Notes: generated by a model not told the origin, from the letters alone. 51,158 bases of DNA from Hydrogenophaga sp. (GCA_011391495.1 JAABQK010000018.1:1-51158), one strand, 5' to 3'. Shown: positions 16,785 to 25,887, counted from the first letter of the stretch. Translations and numbers: made by a program.

Positions 16785-17303
16785 TCAGAAGCGCCAGGTG
16801 GCACCAAACATCAGCGCCGCGGTCCCCAGGATCTGGACTTCGACCGCTGCCTGCGGCGAGAAACGGTAGCCCAGCGCCGGGATGATGACCGGCGAGAAAC
16901 CGCCCACGTTCAAAGGCACCTTGTTTTTGTACTTGCCGACATAGCCGTACACAATGCCGGCGCTCACCGTGCCGTAGATACGGGGATGGGACTGGAACAG
17001 GTTCGGCCAGCTCCAGCCCGTGAAGGCATAGGCCGAGGGTTGGCCAAAGGAGTTGCTGAACAGGCTGAATCCGCAAAACCGATCGTTGGGCAGCAACCGG
17101 GATAGCGTGACAGCGCCCACGGCTCTGTGCTCCTCCGAAGGCGTCCAGTGGAAGGTGTACGGGGATACAAAGGTTTCGTAGCGGAGAGCGGGCTGACTGG
17201 CGGGGTCGGGGTCATCCAGACCCGGGCACACGGACCAGTCGAAGGCCATGGCGGGGGATGCGAAGGCTGCCCACAGCAGGAGCATCCGGAAAAAAGGCAA
17301 CAT
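16785..17303 (-). CDS. Outer-membrane beta-barrel protein, PagP-like
   Basis: The 172-residue protein has a Sec signal peptide ending at SPAMA (residues 16-20) and then alternating hydrophobic strands ending in an aromatic residue (ATWRF), the mark of an outer-membrane barrel. Blocks FSNSFGQPSAYAFTGW, AGIVYGY, PALGYRF and MFGATWRF align in order with lipid A palmitoyltransferase PagP, including the GW and final aromatic-R-F. At the position of PagP Asp-Ser this protein has Asn-Ser, so palmitoyl transfer is not assured. Similar proteins are, as I recall, often labelled sn-glycerol-3-phosphate transporter, a name I see no support for. The ribosome site is weak. It stands alone between prfB and a divergent lipoprotein gene. 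Confidence 0.6.
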   Translation of the reverse strand: MLPFFRMLLLWAAFASPAMAFDWSVCPGLDDPDPASQPALRYETFVSPYTFHWTPSEEHRAVGAVTLSRLLPNDRFCGFSLFSNSFGQPSAYAFTGWSWPNLFQSHPRIYGTVSAGIVYGYVGKYKNKVPLNVGGFSPVIIPALGYRFSPQAAVEVQILGTAALMFGATWRF

Positions 17304-17399
17304 GGGCGATCGTGTTCACACAGAAAGTAATATGAAAAGAATTGTGCCATCGGCGTGTAAAGACCCGCGTTGAGACTTGAAACAGACCGTGTGAGATCC

Positions 17400-18329
17400 A
17401 TGCCAACCTGCCAGCAGCCGTGTGACCGGAAAACGGCACGGTCCGGTTCGCCCGGGCCGTGCTGGCTGTTGCTGCTTTCTTTGCTGGTGCTGTTGCAGGG
17501 TTGCGCGGCGCTGGACGAGTGGCAGCGTCAGAAGCTGTACCGGCCCACACCGGTCCAGACGCCGGCCGAGTGGCAGAAGCTGCTGCGGTCGCGGCCCGAC
17601 ATCGGGGTGATGACCGTCCCCGTGGAGCCACCCGGCGATCAGGTTCAGGTGCTGCAGATACCGGCGCAAGAGGGACAGGTCAGCCCGGTGCGGGTGCTCT
17701 ACCTGCACGGCACCTACCGGCACGCATTCCAGAACCTGGGCAAAGCCGAGCCCATGCGGCGCGCCGGCATGGATGTGGTGATGCCGGACTACCGGGGCTG
17801 GGGCGCCTCGACGCCCCGCCTTCCGAGCGAGGCCAGCATTCACGAGGACGCCTGGGCGGTCTGGCAGGCCCTGCAGGCTGAGCCCATGCGTCCGGGCGCC
17901 ACGCCACCCCGGTGGGTGATCTACGGTCATTCCATGGGGTCTGCCGTGGCGGTGCGGCTGGCGCGCCGGTTGCAGGGGTCAAGCCCCTCAAGCCCCATTT
18001 GTGCGCTGGTGCTCGAGAGTTCATTCACCCGCTTTTCCGATGTCGCCTACGAAGGGGCTGGATGGCTGGGGCGGCTGCTGGCCGGCCTGGGCACGCAGGA
18101 CATGGCTTCCATCGACCACATCGCCCAGGTGGACGCCCCCGTCTGGTTTCTCCATGGCAGCCGCGACCGCACGGTACCACCCGTGCTGGGGCGGCGACTG
18201 TACGAGCAGGCGCCCCAGACCAGGCAGTGGCATGACTGGCCGCTGGACCACAGCGATCTGCACACCGATCCGACGGGCCGCTACGACCAGGTCTGGCGGC
18301 AGATTCACGCGTCGTGCAGTCCGCCCTGA
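17400..18329 (+). CDS. Alpha/beta-hydrolase lipoprotein
   Basis: The 309-residue protein has a basic N-terminus, a hydrophobic segment and the lipobox LLQGC (Cys35), so it should be anchored to a membrane facing the periplasm. The body is an alpha/beta hydrolase: YLHGTYRH gives an oxyanion-hole region, YGHSMGSAVA carries the nucleophile serine (about residue 178), and a late LDHSDLH supplies a histidine. It resembles the abhydrolase-13/Bem46 type. The substrate is unknown; esterase or lipase activity is a guess. The ATG at 17400 is preferred over an upstream TTG at 17370. It converges with the next hydrolase gene, ending adjacent to it. Confidence 0.72.
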   Translation: MPTCQQPCDRKTARSGSPGPCWLLLLSLLVLLQGCAALDEWQRQKLYRPTPVQTPAEWQKLLRSRPDIGVMTVPVEPPGDQVQVLQIPAQEGQVSPVRVLYLHGTYRHAFQNLGKAEPMRRAGMDVVMPDYRGWGASTPRLPSEASIHEDAWAVWQALQAEPMRPGATPPRWVIYGHSMGSAVAVRLARRLQGSSPSSPICALVLESSFTRFSDVAYEGAGWLGRLLAGLGTQDMASIDHIAQVDAPVWFLHGSRDRTVPPVLGRRLYEQAPQTRQWHDWPLDHSDLHTDPTGRYDQVWRQIHASCSPP

Positions 18330-19259
18330 TCAGAACGGTCGAGCCAGGAATTCTTCGATGAGCTGTGCCAGTTGAGATGGCTGGTCGTGGTGCAGCATGT
18401 GGCCCGCATCGCTGATGACGGCGTTTTGAAGCACCGGCACCGCCTTGAGCCGCTCCTTGTACTGCGCCAGCGTGAACTGGCCCTTCCACCACTGGCTCAG
18501 GCTGTCGTCGCTGGCCGTGACACTGAGCACCGGCGCCGTGATGCGCCGGTAGATGGCCAGCGCTTCCTCGACTTGGTACAGGTGCGCACTCACGATCTTG
18601 TGCGCCGGGTCGCCCAGGATTTCCCACTGGCTCCTGGCGTTCGGTGCCGCCCAGTGTCGGGCCAGCCAGGCGGCCTGGTCCGCGCCCAGGCGCGGGTTGG
18701 TCTTCATCAGCCGACGCGCCACCCCTTCTGGCGAGTCGTAGGTCTTCAGCGCCATGCCGCCCTGGTGCAGGGCTTTCACTTCATCCATCCATTTCGCGTA
18801 GCGCTCGGGCGCCTGGGCCGGGCGCGTTTCGGGCAGGCCAAAACCTTCCAGGTTGACCAGGCGCCGGATGCGCAGCGGCCGCACGCCGCTGTACAGCATG
18901 GCCACGTTGCCGCCCATGCTGTGGCCGACCAGATCGACCGGCTGGTCCTGCACGTAGTGGTCCAGCAGCGCGTCCAGGTCCGCCAGGTAGTCGGGAAACC
19001 AGTAGCTGTCGGGCGCCGGGTCGGATGCCTTGGTCAGCCCGAAGCCGCGCCAGTCGGGCGCGATGATCCAGCGATCCGTGCGCAGCACGTCCACCATGAA
19101 CTGCCAGGACGCGGCCACGTCCATCCAGCCGTGCACCAGCACCAGCGGCGGCTCACCGGCCGACGGTGAGCCCCAATGGCGAACGTGGTACCGCAGGTGA
19201 CGGACATTGACGAACTCGCTGCGAGAGGGTTTCAGGGCTTGGTACATTCGCTCGATCAT
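18330..19259 (-). CDS. Alpha/beta-fold hydrolase
   Basis: This 309-residue protein has a classic alpha/beta-hydrolase core: oxyanion region LVHGWMDVAASW near residues 41-52, WRGFG near 70-74, nucleophile motif VGHSMGGNVA with Ser114, and the catalytic histidine in SDAGHMLHHDQP near the C-terminus. No signal peptide or membrane segment is seen, so it is cytoplasmic. The substrate cannot be read from sequence; the family includes epoxide hydrolases, haloalkane dehalogenases and esterases. The start may be ATG 19259 or 19247. It is divergent from the acyl-CoA ligase gene 23 bases away, so the two promoters overlap. Confidence 0.8.
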   Translation of the reverse strand: MIERMYQALKPSRSEFVNVRHLRYHVRHWGSPSAGEPPLVLVHGWMDVAASWQFMVDVLRTDRWIIAPDWRGFGLTKASDPAPDSYWFPDYLADLDALLDHYVQDQPVDLVGHSMGGNVAMLYSGVRPLRIRRLVNLEGFGLPETRPAQAPERYAKWMDEVKALHQGGMALKTYDSPEGVARRLMKTNPRLGADQAAWLARHWAAPNARSQWEILGDPAHKIVSAHLYQVEEALAIYRRITAPVLSVTASDDSLSQWWKGQFTLAQYKERLKAVPVLQNAVISDAGHMLHHDQPSQLAQLIEEFLARPF

Positions 19260-19282
19260 AGTGAGCGAGACGGAGACAATCG

Positions 19283-21100
19283 ATGCACCCGAGTCAAGGG
19301 AGAGACAAGGCCGCAGGCCGTGGAGCCACCGGGCGCAAGGCGTCCAGCCGGTGCAGCGGACCGGCGCCTGTGGACCTGTACGACACGCTGCACAGCCGCT
19401 TCTGCTGGCAAGTGCCCGAGCACTTCAACATGGCCGAGGTCTGCTCGCGCCGCTGGGCTGAAGACGCTTCGGTGGCCCGGCGAACAGCGGTGATCGGCTG
19501 CACACCCGGGCAGCCCGATCGCCACCACAGCTACGCCGAACTGCAGGCGCACGCCAACCGCCTGTCGAACGGCCTGGCAGGGCTCGGGGTGCAGCGCGGC
19601 GACCGTGTGGCCATCGTCATGCCGCAGCGCTTCGAGACGGCCGTGGCCTACATGGCGGTGCTGCAGATGGGCGCCGTGGGTATGCCGCTGTCGCAGCTGT
19701 TTGGCCCCGAGGCGCTGGAATTCCGCCTGCAGGACAGCGGGGCGGTGGTGGCGATCTGTGACCCGAGCACGCTGGCGGCTGTTCAATCGGTCGTCGGCAA
19801 ATGCCCGGCGCTGCGCGGGGTGATCGCCGTGGACGGCGGCAACGGCGCACTGGAATGGTCGGCTGCGCTGGAGCAGCAGCCGGCCCACTTCGATGCGGTG
19901 CACACCCTGGCCGATGAGGCCGCCGTGCTCATCTACACCAGCGGCACCACCGGCAACCCCAAGGGCGCACTGATTCCGCACCGCGCACTCATCGGCAACC
20001 TCACCGGCTTTGTCTGCAGCCAGAACTGGTTCGGCTTCGATCCTTCGGACGCGAGCGTGCCGAGCGAGGCGGTGCTCTGGTCACCCGCCGACTGGGCCTG
20101 GACCGGTGGCCTGATGGATGCACTGCTGCCCACGCTGTACTTCGGGCGCCCCATCGTGGCCTTCAACGGACGCTTCAGCGCGCAGACCGCGCTGGAGCTG
20201 ATGCAGTGCCACGGCGTGACCCACAGCTTTTTATTTCCCACTGCGCTCAAGGCCATGATGAAGGCCTTCCCCAGGCCGCGGGAACAGTTCACCCTCCGCT
20301 TGCAGGCCATCATGAGTGCGGGCGAGGCGGTGGGAGACGCCGTGTTTGCCTATTGCCAGCAGCAGCTGGGTGTGACGGTCAACGAGATGTTTGGTCAGAC
20401 CGAGATCAACTACATCGTGGGCAATTGCGCCAGGCTCTGGCCGGCCAGGCCGGGCTCCATGGGCAAGGGCTACCCGGGCCACCGCGTGGCGGTGATCGAC
20501 GACGACGGGCGCGAATGCCCGGTGGGCGTGCCGGGCGACGTGGCGGTGCACCGCCGGGACATCCACGGCGATCCCGATCCGATCTTCTTTCTGGGGTACT
20601 GGAAAAACGACGCCGCCACCCGCGCCAAATTCACCGGCGACCCCGGGGACAGCTGGTGCCGCACCGGTGACATCGCCGTCCGGGACGCGGACGGCTACCT
20701 CTGGTACCAGGGGCGGGCCGACGATGTGTTCAAGGCAGCGGGCTACCGGATCGGCCCGAGCGAAATCGAAAACTGCCTGGTCAAGCACCCGGCCGTGGCC
20801 AATGCAGCGGTGGTGCCCAAGCCCGATGCCGAGCGCGGTGCGGTGGTCAAGGCCTATGTGGTGCTGGCGCAGGAATACCTGGCGGCGACGCTGGGGCGCA
20901 GCCTGGGCGACGCGGTGTCTGAGGCGGCGCTCACGGCCGAGTTGCAGGCCCATGTCAAAGGCAAGCTCGCGCCCTACGAGTATCCGAAAGAGATCGAATT
21001 TGTGGACGCGTTGCCCATGACCACCACCGGCAAGGTGCAGCGTCGCGTGTTGCGGCTGCAGGAAGAGCAGCGCTTCAAAACACAACAGGGACGGGCCTGA
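19283..21100 (+). CDS. Acyl-CoA synthetase (AMP-forming)
   Basis: The 605-residue protein activates a carboxylic acid with ATP and coenzyme A. The AMP-binding P-loop YTSGTTGNPKG is near residues 217-227, followed by FGQTEINYIVGN, the hinge region WCRTGDIA, and the C-terminal lysine in TTTGKVQRRVL. FKAAGYRIGPSEIE is typical of acetyl-/medium-chain and aromatic acyl-CoA ligases. The chain length or aromatic preference cannot be decided here. The start ATG at 19283 has GGAG about eight bases upstream; the first 30 residues are low in structure and may be an extension. No other fatty-acid or aromatic-degradation gene is nearby. Confidence 0.87.
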   Translation: MHPSQGRDKAAGRGATGRKASSRCSGPAPVDLYDTLHSRFCWQVPEHFNMAEVCSRRWAEDASVARRTAVIGCTPGQPDRHHSYAELQAHANRLSNGLAGLGVQRGDRVAIVMPQRFETAVAYMAVLQMGAVGMPLSQLFGPEALEFRLQDSGAVVAICDPSTLAAVQSVVGKCPALRGVIAVDGGNGALEWSAALEQQPAHFDAVHTLADEAAVLIYTSGTTGNPKGALIPHRALIGNLTGFVCSQNWFGFDPSDASVPSEAVLWSPADWAWTGGLMDALLPTLYFGRPIVAFNGRFSAQTALELMQCHGVTHSFLFPTALKAMMKAFPRPREQFTLRLQAIMSAGEAVGDAVFAYCQQQLGVTVNEMFGQTEINYIVGNCARLWPARPGSMGKGYPGHRVAVIDDDGRECPVGVPGDVAVHRRDIHGDPDPIFFLGYWKNDAATRAKFTGDPGDSWCRTGDIAVRDADGYLWYQGRADDVFKAAGYRIGPSEIENCLVKHPAVANAAVVPKPDAERGAVVKAYVVLAQEYLAATLGRSLGDAVSEAALTAELQAHVKGKLAPYEYPKEIEFVDALPMTTTGKVQRRVLRLQEEQRFKTQQGRA

Positions 21101-21127
21101 CGGCGCGTCCCTGCTGGAGCAAAGGAA

Positions 21128-21146
21128 CCGGGGCAGCGGACCCCGG
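21128..21146. terminator. Hairpin between convergent genes
   Basis: A six-base-pair CCGGGG/CCCCGG stem with a seven-base loop lies between the convergent acyl-CoA ligase and OmpA-family genes. It has no strong T run in either direction, so termination is only a possibility. Confidence 0.35.
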
Positions 21147-21159
21147 CGTCTGCTTCGGC

Positions 21160-21837
21160 TTACCTGGCCTGGGCTGGCTCGGCCACGTACACCTCGATGC
21201 GACGGTTCTTGGCCCGGCCGTCCACCGTATTGTTGTCGGCCACCGGCTCGCGTGAGCCCCGGCCCTCGGTGCTGAAGCGGGCCACCGCCACGCCGCGAGC
21301 GATCAGGTAGTCGCGCGCGCTGTTGGCACGGTCCAGCGACAGCGGATTGTTGACGGCATCGCTACCGGTGCTGTCGGTGTGGCCGATGATCGACACCGAG
21401 GTCACGGGGTTGGCGTTCAGCGTGGTGGCGAACTGGTTGAGCACGCCGCCGAGGTTGGGCTTGATGGTGGAGCGACCCGTGTCAAATGAAATGTCGCTCG
21501 GAATCTCCAGCTTCAGGCGGTTGTCGGCGGTCTGGCTCACGCCCACGCCCGTGCCAGCCGTCGCTTGTTCCATCGCGGCCTTCTGCTGCTGCATCTTGGT
21601 CGACCAGACATAGCCACCCAGGGCGCCTGCAGCGCCGCCGATCGCCGCACCTTTGACGGCGCTCTTGGAGCCGCCCGTGAGGGCACCCAGCACCGCACCG
21701 GCAGCCGCGCCGATGCCGGCTCCCTTGGCGGTGTCTTGCTGGGTTTCGGTCATGTTGGCGCAGCCGCCCAGCGCGATGGCCGCGGCCAGGACGGAGACGG
21801 TGAGGCCGCGGGTCAGGTTGATATTCAGTGTCTTCAT
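21160..21837 (-). CDS. OmpA-family lipoprotein with glycine-zipper domain
   Basis: The 225-residue protein begins with a lipoprotein signal whose lipobox ALGGC ends at Cys26. Residues about 38-75 are a glycine-zipper segment rich in Gly and Ala (GAGIGAAAGAVLGAL). The C-terminal half is an OmpA/MotB peptidoglycan-binding domain with IIGHTDSTGSDAVN and SLDRANSARDYL. It therefore links the outer membrane to the cell wall, like YiaD or the OmpA-like lipoproteins. The start at 21837 is set by AGGAG nine bases upstream; an upstream ATG at 21870 would precede the signal peptide with an unsuitable stretch. Confidence 0.9.
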   Translation of the reverse strand: MKTLNINLTRGLTVSVLAAAIALGGCANMTETQQDTAKGAGIGAAAGAVLGALTGGSKSAVKGAAIGGAAGALGGYVWSTKMQQQKAAMEQATAGTGVGVSQTADNRLKLEIPSDISFDTGRSTIKPNLGGVLNQFATTLNANPVTSVSIIGHTDSTGSDAVNNPLSLDRANSARDYLIARGVAVARFSTEGRGSREPVADNNTVDGRAKNRRIEVYVAEPAQAR

Positions 21838-22018
21838 ATTGGTTTCTCCTAAAGAAGCGTTGCGGGACATGGCTGGCTCCAGGCGGGATGCGCGCTGAGG
21901 TGAAATTCAGCCCCGCGGATGTTGCGGTGGCGACCGGCTCCCGTCCAGATGCACCCTAAACTTATACCCTGTCCAGACCCCTTGCCAACATCTTCACCCT
22001 GTCTTTACAGAAAATTTC

Positions 22019-23062
22019 ATGAAAACCGTTCAACTTGGCTCCAGCTCATTGCACGTCACACCCGTTTGTCTGGGCACCATGACTTTCGGGGAGCAGGTGG
22101 ACGAGTCCACTGCACACAGCATCCTGGACCGGTCGATGGAACGTGGTGTCAACTTCCTGGATGCGGCCGAGATGTACGCGGTGCCGGCGCGCGCCGAAAC
22201 CTGTGGCGCGACAGAAACCATCCTGGGCAACTGGTTTGCCAAGACACCGGGAGCGAGGGACCGGCTGGTGCTGGCCACGAAGGTGGCCGGACCCGCGCGC
22301 GGCATGCCGTGGCTGCGCGCCGAGGTCAGCAAAGCCGGCATCATCGAGGCGTGTGAGGGCAGCCTGCGCCGCCTGCAGACCGACGTGATCGACCTCTACC
22401 AGATCCACTGGCCGGCGCGCAATGTGCCCGCTTTCGGTGCCCTGTATTTCGACCCCACGAAGGACAAACCCAGCGCCTCCTTGCTGGAGCAGCTGGAGGC
22501 CATGGCCGAACTCGTCCAGGCCGGCAAGGTGCGGGCCGTTGGCCTGTCGAACGAAACGCCCTACGGCGTGCACGAGTTCGTGCGTCTGGCCGAGCAGCAT
22601 GGCCTGCCGCGCGTGAGCACGGTGCAGAATCCGTACTGCCTGATCAACCGCAGCTACGAGAACGGGCTCGACGAAACCTGCCACCGGCTGGGCGTGTCGC
22701 TGCTGGCCTATTCGCCGCTGGGTTTTGGTCTGTTGACCGGCAAGTACGACGCCGCCGGCCTGGTGGGCGAAGCCGGCCGCATGGCACTCTACGAGTCGAT
22801 GCGCAAGCAGCGCTGGGGCCGGCCCGAAGCGCTGGAAGCCGCGCGGCGCTACAACGCGCTGGCGCGCGAACACGGCATGACGCCCTCGCAGCTGGCGCTG
22901 GCCTTCTGCTACACCAGCTGGCGCGTCGCCAGCACCATCATCGGTGTGACCTCGTTGACCCAGCTCGACGAATGCCTGGACGCCTGGGGCACCACGCTGT
23001 CGGCCGAGTTGCTCAAGGAGGTCGACAAGATCCGCTGGGAAGACCGCGATCCCGCCCAGTGA
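22019..23062 (+). CDS. Aldo/keto reductase (Tas-like)
   Basis: The 347-residue protein is an NADPH-dependent aldo/keto reductase. It opens with LGSSSLHVTPVCLGTMTFGE, has the catalytic aspartate and tyrosine in LDAAEMYAVP, a lysine in LVLATKVAGP, and LYQIHWPARNVPAFG, a block typical of the Tas/YghZ-like branch. TIIGVTSLTQL near the C-terminus is the cofactor-binding block. The physiological substrate is not evident. The stop overlaps the start of the ybaK gene (TGATG), so the two are translated together. Confidence 0.9.
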   Translation: MKTVQLGSSSLHVTPVCLGTMTFGEQVDESTAHSILDRSMERGVNFLDAAEMYAVPARAETCGATETILGNWFAKTPGARDRLVLATKVAGPARGMPWLRAEVSKAGIIEACEGSLRRLQTDVIDLYQIHWPARNVPAFGALYFDPTKDKPSASLLEQLEAMAELVQAGKVRAVGLSNETPYGVHEFVRLAEQHGLPRVSTVQNPYCLINRSYENGLDETCHRLGVSLLAYSPLGFGLLTGKYDAAGLVGEAGRMALYESMRKQRWGRPEALEAARRYNALAREHGMTPSQLALAFCYTSWRVASTIIGVTSLTQLDECLDAWGTTLSAELLKEVDKIRWEDRDPAQ

Positions 23063-23553
23063 TGGCGAAAAAGGCGCACGTCAGCGAGACCCCCGCCACC
23101 GCCTGGCTCAAGGCCCACGCCGTGAGCTTCACCGAGCACCCCTACGAGTACCTGGAGCACGGCGGTGCCCGGCACAGCGCCGAGGTGCTGGGGCTCGACC
23201 CCTTTGCCGTCGTCAAGACGCTGATCATGCAGGACGAGACGGCCAGGCCGCTGGCGGTGTTGATGCACGGCAACCGCACGGTGTCGACCAAGAACCTGGC
23301 GCGCCAGATCGGTGCCAAATCGGTTGAGCCCTGCAAGCCCGAGGTAGCCAGCCGGCACAGCGGGTACTTCGTGGGAGGCACCTCGCCCTTTGGACTGAAG
23401 CGGGCGATGCCGGTGTGGGTGGAGGCCTCGGTGCTGGAGCTGCCGAAGATCTGGATCAACGGCGGGAGGCGTGGCTTTCTGGTCGGCATCGATCCGGCGG
23501 TGCTGTACGGGCCGCTCGGCGCAAGGCCGGTGCACTGCGCGCTGGCAGAATAG
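23062..23553 (+). CDS. ybaK: Cys-tRNA(Pro)/Cys-tRNA(Cys) deacylase YbaK
   Basis: The 163-residue protein is a free-standing editing domain that hydrolyses mischarged Cys-tRNA(Pro). It shows the YbaK/EbsC blocks EVLGLDPFAVVKTLI, the conserved lysine region TKNLARQIGAKSVEPC and GGTSPFGLK. Length matches the family (about 155-165). The ATG at 23062 overlaps the aldo/keto reductase stop, which decides the start over an upstream in-frame reading. It is followed 66 bases later by plsY. Confidence 0.92.
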   Translation: MAKKAHVSETPATAWLKAHAVSFTEHPYEYLEHGGARHSAEVLGLDPFAVVKTLIMQDETARPLAVLMHGNRTVSTKNLARQIGAKSVEPCKPEVASRHSGYFVGGTSPFGLKRAMPVWVEASVLELPKIWINGGRRGFLVGIDPAVLYGPLGARPVHCALAE

Positions 23554-23619
23554 ACCGGTCGAAGCGCCCTCCAGGGTGCCCTTTCCCACCATCACAAGAT
23601 CCCCTGCGAGGAGCCCGCC

Positions 23620-24249
23620 TTGGAAGCCGTTTACCCCCTGATCGCGACCGTCGCCGCCTATCTGATTGGCTCGCTCTCGTTCGCCGTGCTGGTCAGCCGT
23701 GTGATGGGGCTGAACGACCCGCGCACCTACGGCAGCAAGAACCCCGGCGCGACGAACGTGCTGCGCTCGGGCAACAAGGCCGCGGCCATCGTCACGCTGC
23801 TGCTGGACGCGCTCAAGGGCTGGCTGCCGGTGGTGGCGGTCCAGGTGTGGGGCGACGCCTTCGGTCTGGGCAACGGCACCGTGGCGCTGGTGGGCCTGGC
23901 GGCGTTTCTGGGTCACCTGTTCCCGGTGTTCTTCGGCTTCAAGGGCGGCAAAGGCGTGGCCACGGCGGCGGGCGTGATCATCGGTTTCAATCCCTGGCTC
24001 GGGCTGGCCTCGCTGGCCACCTGGCTGATCGTGGCTTTCTTCTTCCGGTACTCGTCGCTGGCCTCCATCGTCACGGCGGTGTTCGCGCCGGCGTTCTTCC
24101 TGCTGGGCGGCCATGTGGCCTGGGACGCGCCGGCTGTTCTGGTGCTGAGCCTCGCGGTGATGGGCGTGCTGCTGGTCTGGCGCCACGCAGAAAACATCAA
24201 CCGCCTGATTGCCGGCAAGGAAAGCAAGCTGGGGGCCAAGAAGCCATGA
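23620..24249 (+). CDS. plsY: Acyl-phosphate:glycerol-3-phosphate acyltransferase PlsY
   Basis: PlsY makes lysophosphatidic acid from acyl phosphate and glycerol 3-phosphate in the inner membrane. The 209-residue protein has about five membrane helices and the three cytoplasmic motifs of the family: GSKNPGATNVLR (residues about 38-49), FKGGKGVATAAG (about 107-118) and the C-terminal HAENINRLIAGKE. The start is an unusual TTG at 23620, supported by GAGGAG eight bases upstream and by the normal family N-terminus. Its stop overlaps the next gene by four bases (ATGA). Confidence 0.95.
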   Translation: MEAVYPLIATVAAYLIGSLSFAVLVSRVMGLNDPRTYGSKNPGATNVLRSGNKAAAIVTLLLDALKGWLPVVAVQVWGDAFGLGNGTVALVGLAAFLGHLFPVFFGFKGGKGVATAAGVIIGFNPWLGLASLATWLIVAFFFRYSSLASIVTAVFAPAFFLLGGHVAWDAPAVLVLSLAVMGVLLVWRHAENINRLIAGKESKLGAKKP

Positions 24250-24620
24250 GCAGCCACATCACGCGCCATGGTGTGGCCGCGCGTTTCAGCGAAGCGGCCA
24301 TCTTCAACGGCGTGGTGTACCTCGCTGGCATGGTGCCGGAACGCGGCGATGCCGACATCCGCACGCAGACGCAGGATGTTCTGGACCAGGTGCAGCAGCG
24401 TCTGCAGGAAGCTGGCAGCGACAAGTCACGCATCCTGCGCGCACAGATATTCCTGACCGACATCCGCGAGATCGGCGGCATGAATGCGGTGTGGGACGCC
24501 TGGGTCACCCCGGGCACGGCGCCACCGCGTGCCACCGTGCAGGCTGCGCTGGCCGACCCGGCCTGGAAGATCGAGATCGTGGTGACCGCAGCGCAGAAGG
24601 TGCTTGCGGACGGCATCTAG
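24246..24620 (+). CDS. RidA-family protein
   Basis: The 124-residue protein belongs to the RidA/YjgF group, trimeric enzymes that hydrolyse reactive enamine or imine intermediates. The family arginine is in TAPPRATVQAAL and the glycine-rich VVYLAGMVPE block is present. It overlaps plsY by four bases, so it is translationally coupled. It belongs to a divergent subgroup, so deaminase activity is not assured. Its end overlaps the convergent protease gene by four bases. Confidence 0.88.
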   Translation: MSSHITRHGVAARFSEAAIFNGVVYLAGMVPERGDADIRTQTQDVLDQVQQRLQEAGSDKSRILRAQIFLTDIREIGGMNAVWDAWVTPGTAPPRATVQAALADPAWKIEIVVTAAQKVLADGI

Positions 24621-25264
24621 AAGCGCCGCTCCAGCGTCAGCTGGTCGTTGCTGCGCTGCATCTGGAAGCGTGTGAGAAAGCTGTTGCCCAGCAGGATGTA
24701 GGGCATGGACTGGGGCGTCACCACGGCGTCCACATTGCGGACCATCACATCCCCCACGCGCACGCTGTCGAGCTGGATGAGGTAGCCGATGGCCGTGCCG
24801 TTGGCGGTGTTCATGCGCACCCGCTGGCCTTGTTCGTAGTTCAGGTTGATGCGCTTCGCGTCGGACTCTCCGAGGCCGACCACGGTGGCGCCGGTGTCCA
24901 CCATGAACTGCACCGCCTTGCCATTGATCTGCCCTTGCGGCTTGAAATGGCCTTGGCCATCGGCGGTGAGCACGATGCGCTGCCCGCCACCTCCGCTGGT
25001 TGCCCCCCGACCCACACTCACCGGTGCCTCGCCCACGCGCAAGGTCTGTCGCTGGCCATTGACTTCGATGACAGCGCTCTCACCCTGCGTGCCCAGCAGC
25101 TTCACACCCTGGTGCGCCTGTCCCGGACTCAAGAACTTCGGCGCCGCACCATCAATGATCACCAGCGCTTTCGAGCCCGCCACGCCCGAGAGCGCCACCG
25201 ACTGCGCCAACGCCGAACCCGCGGCGAGCGCAAAAACCAGTGCAGTAATCAAAGGCGTGAGCAT
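24617..25264 (-). CDS. Retropepsin-like aspartic protease, secreted
   Basis: The 215-residue protein has a Sec signal peptide ending SALA (residues 17-20), a variable N-terminal domain, a Gly/Ser linker (about 88-95) and a retropepsin-like domain. The active-site motif VDTGAT (Asp123) and the later ILLGNSFL match the TIGR02281/clan AA proteases. Such proteins act as dimers, and a periplasmic location is implied. The natural substrate is not known to me. It is convergent with the RidA gene and faces the same way as yajQ upstream. Confidence 0.82.
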   Translation of the reverse strand: MLTPLITALVFALAAGSALAQSVALSGVAGSKALVIIDGAAPKFLSPGQAHQGVKLLGTQGESAVIEVNGQRQTLRVGEAPVSVGRGATSGGGGQRIVLTADGQGHFKPQGQINGKAVQFMVDTGATVVGLGESDAKRINLNYEQGQRVRMNTANGTAIGYLIQLDSVRVGDVMVRNVDAVVTPQSMPYILLGNSFLTRFQMQRSNDQLTLERRF

Positions 25265-25298
25265 GAGGTGTATGGGTCCAGGGCGACGCGGAAACGGC

Positions 25299-25358
25299 TA
25301 TCCCGGGCCACCAACGCCGCCCCCCGGGGGTGACGCGCGCAGCGCGGCGCGGGGGGTG
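25299..25358. repeat. GC-only intergenic element, possible dispersed repeat
   Basis: Between yajQ and the protease gene lies a stretch made almost only of G and C, with nested inverted repeats such as CCCCCCGGGGG and GCGCGCAGCGCGGCGC. It resembles intergenic elements I associate with Comamonadaceae genomes, but only this copy is in the window, so the repeat claim is inference. Confidence 0.35.
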
Positions 25359-25362
25359 ACAT

Positions 25363-25848
25363 TCAGTCCCTGAAGTTGTCGAACGACAGCGGCAGGTCCT
25401 TCAATTCGCCCTTGATCAGCGCCATGGCGGCCTGCAGATCGTCGCGCTTGGCGCCGGTCACGCGCACCGCGTCACCCTGGATTGCGCCCTGCACCTTGAG
25501 CTTGCTAGCCTTGAGCACCTGCTGGATTTTCTTGCCGTCCTCGGTGCTGATGCCGTTCTTCACCTTGACCACCTGCTTGACTTTGTCGCCGCCGATCTTC
25601 TCGACCTTGCCTTCGTCCAGAAAGCGCACGTCCACTTCGCGTTTGGCCAGCTTGTTGCGCAGCACCTCCGCCACCTGCGTGAGCTGGAAGTCAGCGTCAC
25701 CGAACAGCGTGATGTCCTTGTCCTTGAGTTCGATCGCGGCACTGGTGCCCTTGAAATCGAAGCGGGTGCCGATTTCCCGCGCCACCTGGTCAACTGCATT
25801 TTTCACTTCCACAAGATTGGCTTCGAGAACGGTGTCAAAAGAGGGCAT
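25363..25848 (-). CDS. yajQ: YajQ family nucleotide-binding protein
   Basis: The 161-residue protein has the full length of the YajQ family, reported to bind nucleotides including cyclic di-GMP in some species. It starts [20 protein letters not shown] and shows [30 protein letters not shown] and the closing PLSFDNFRD, all family marks. The ATG at 25848 gives the standard start. It is divergent from murB with 39 bases between. Its cellular role here cannot be read from context. Confidence 0.94.
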   Translation of the reverse strand: MPSFDTVLEANLVEVKNAVDQVAREIGTRFDFKGTSAAIELKDKDITLFGDADFQLTQVAEVLRNKLAKREVDVRFLDEGKVEKIGGDKVKQVVKVKNGISTEDGKKIQQVLKASKLKVQGAIQGDAVRVTGAKRDDLQAAMALIKGELKDLPLSFDNFRD

Positions 25849-25887
25849 GGTGAGGATTCCAGAGAGCGTGAATGAGACAATCCAACG

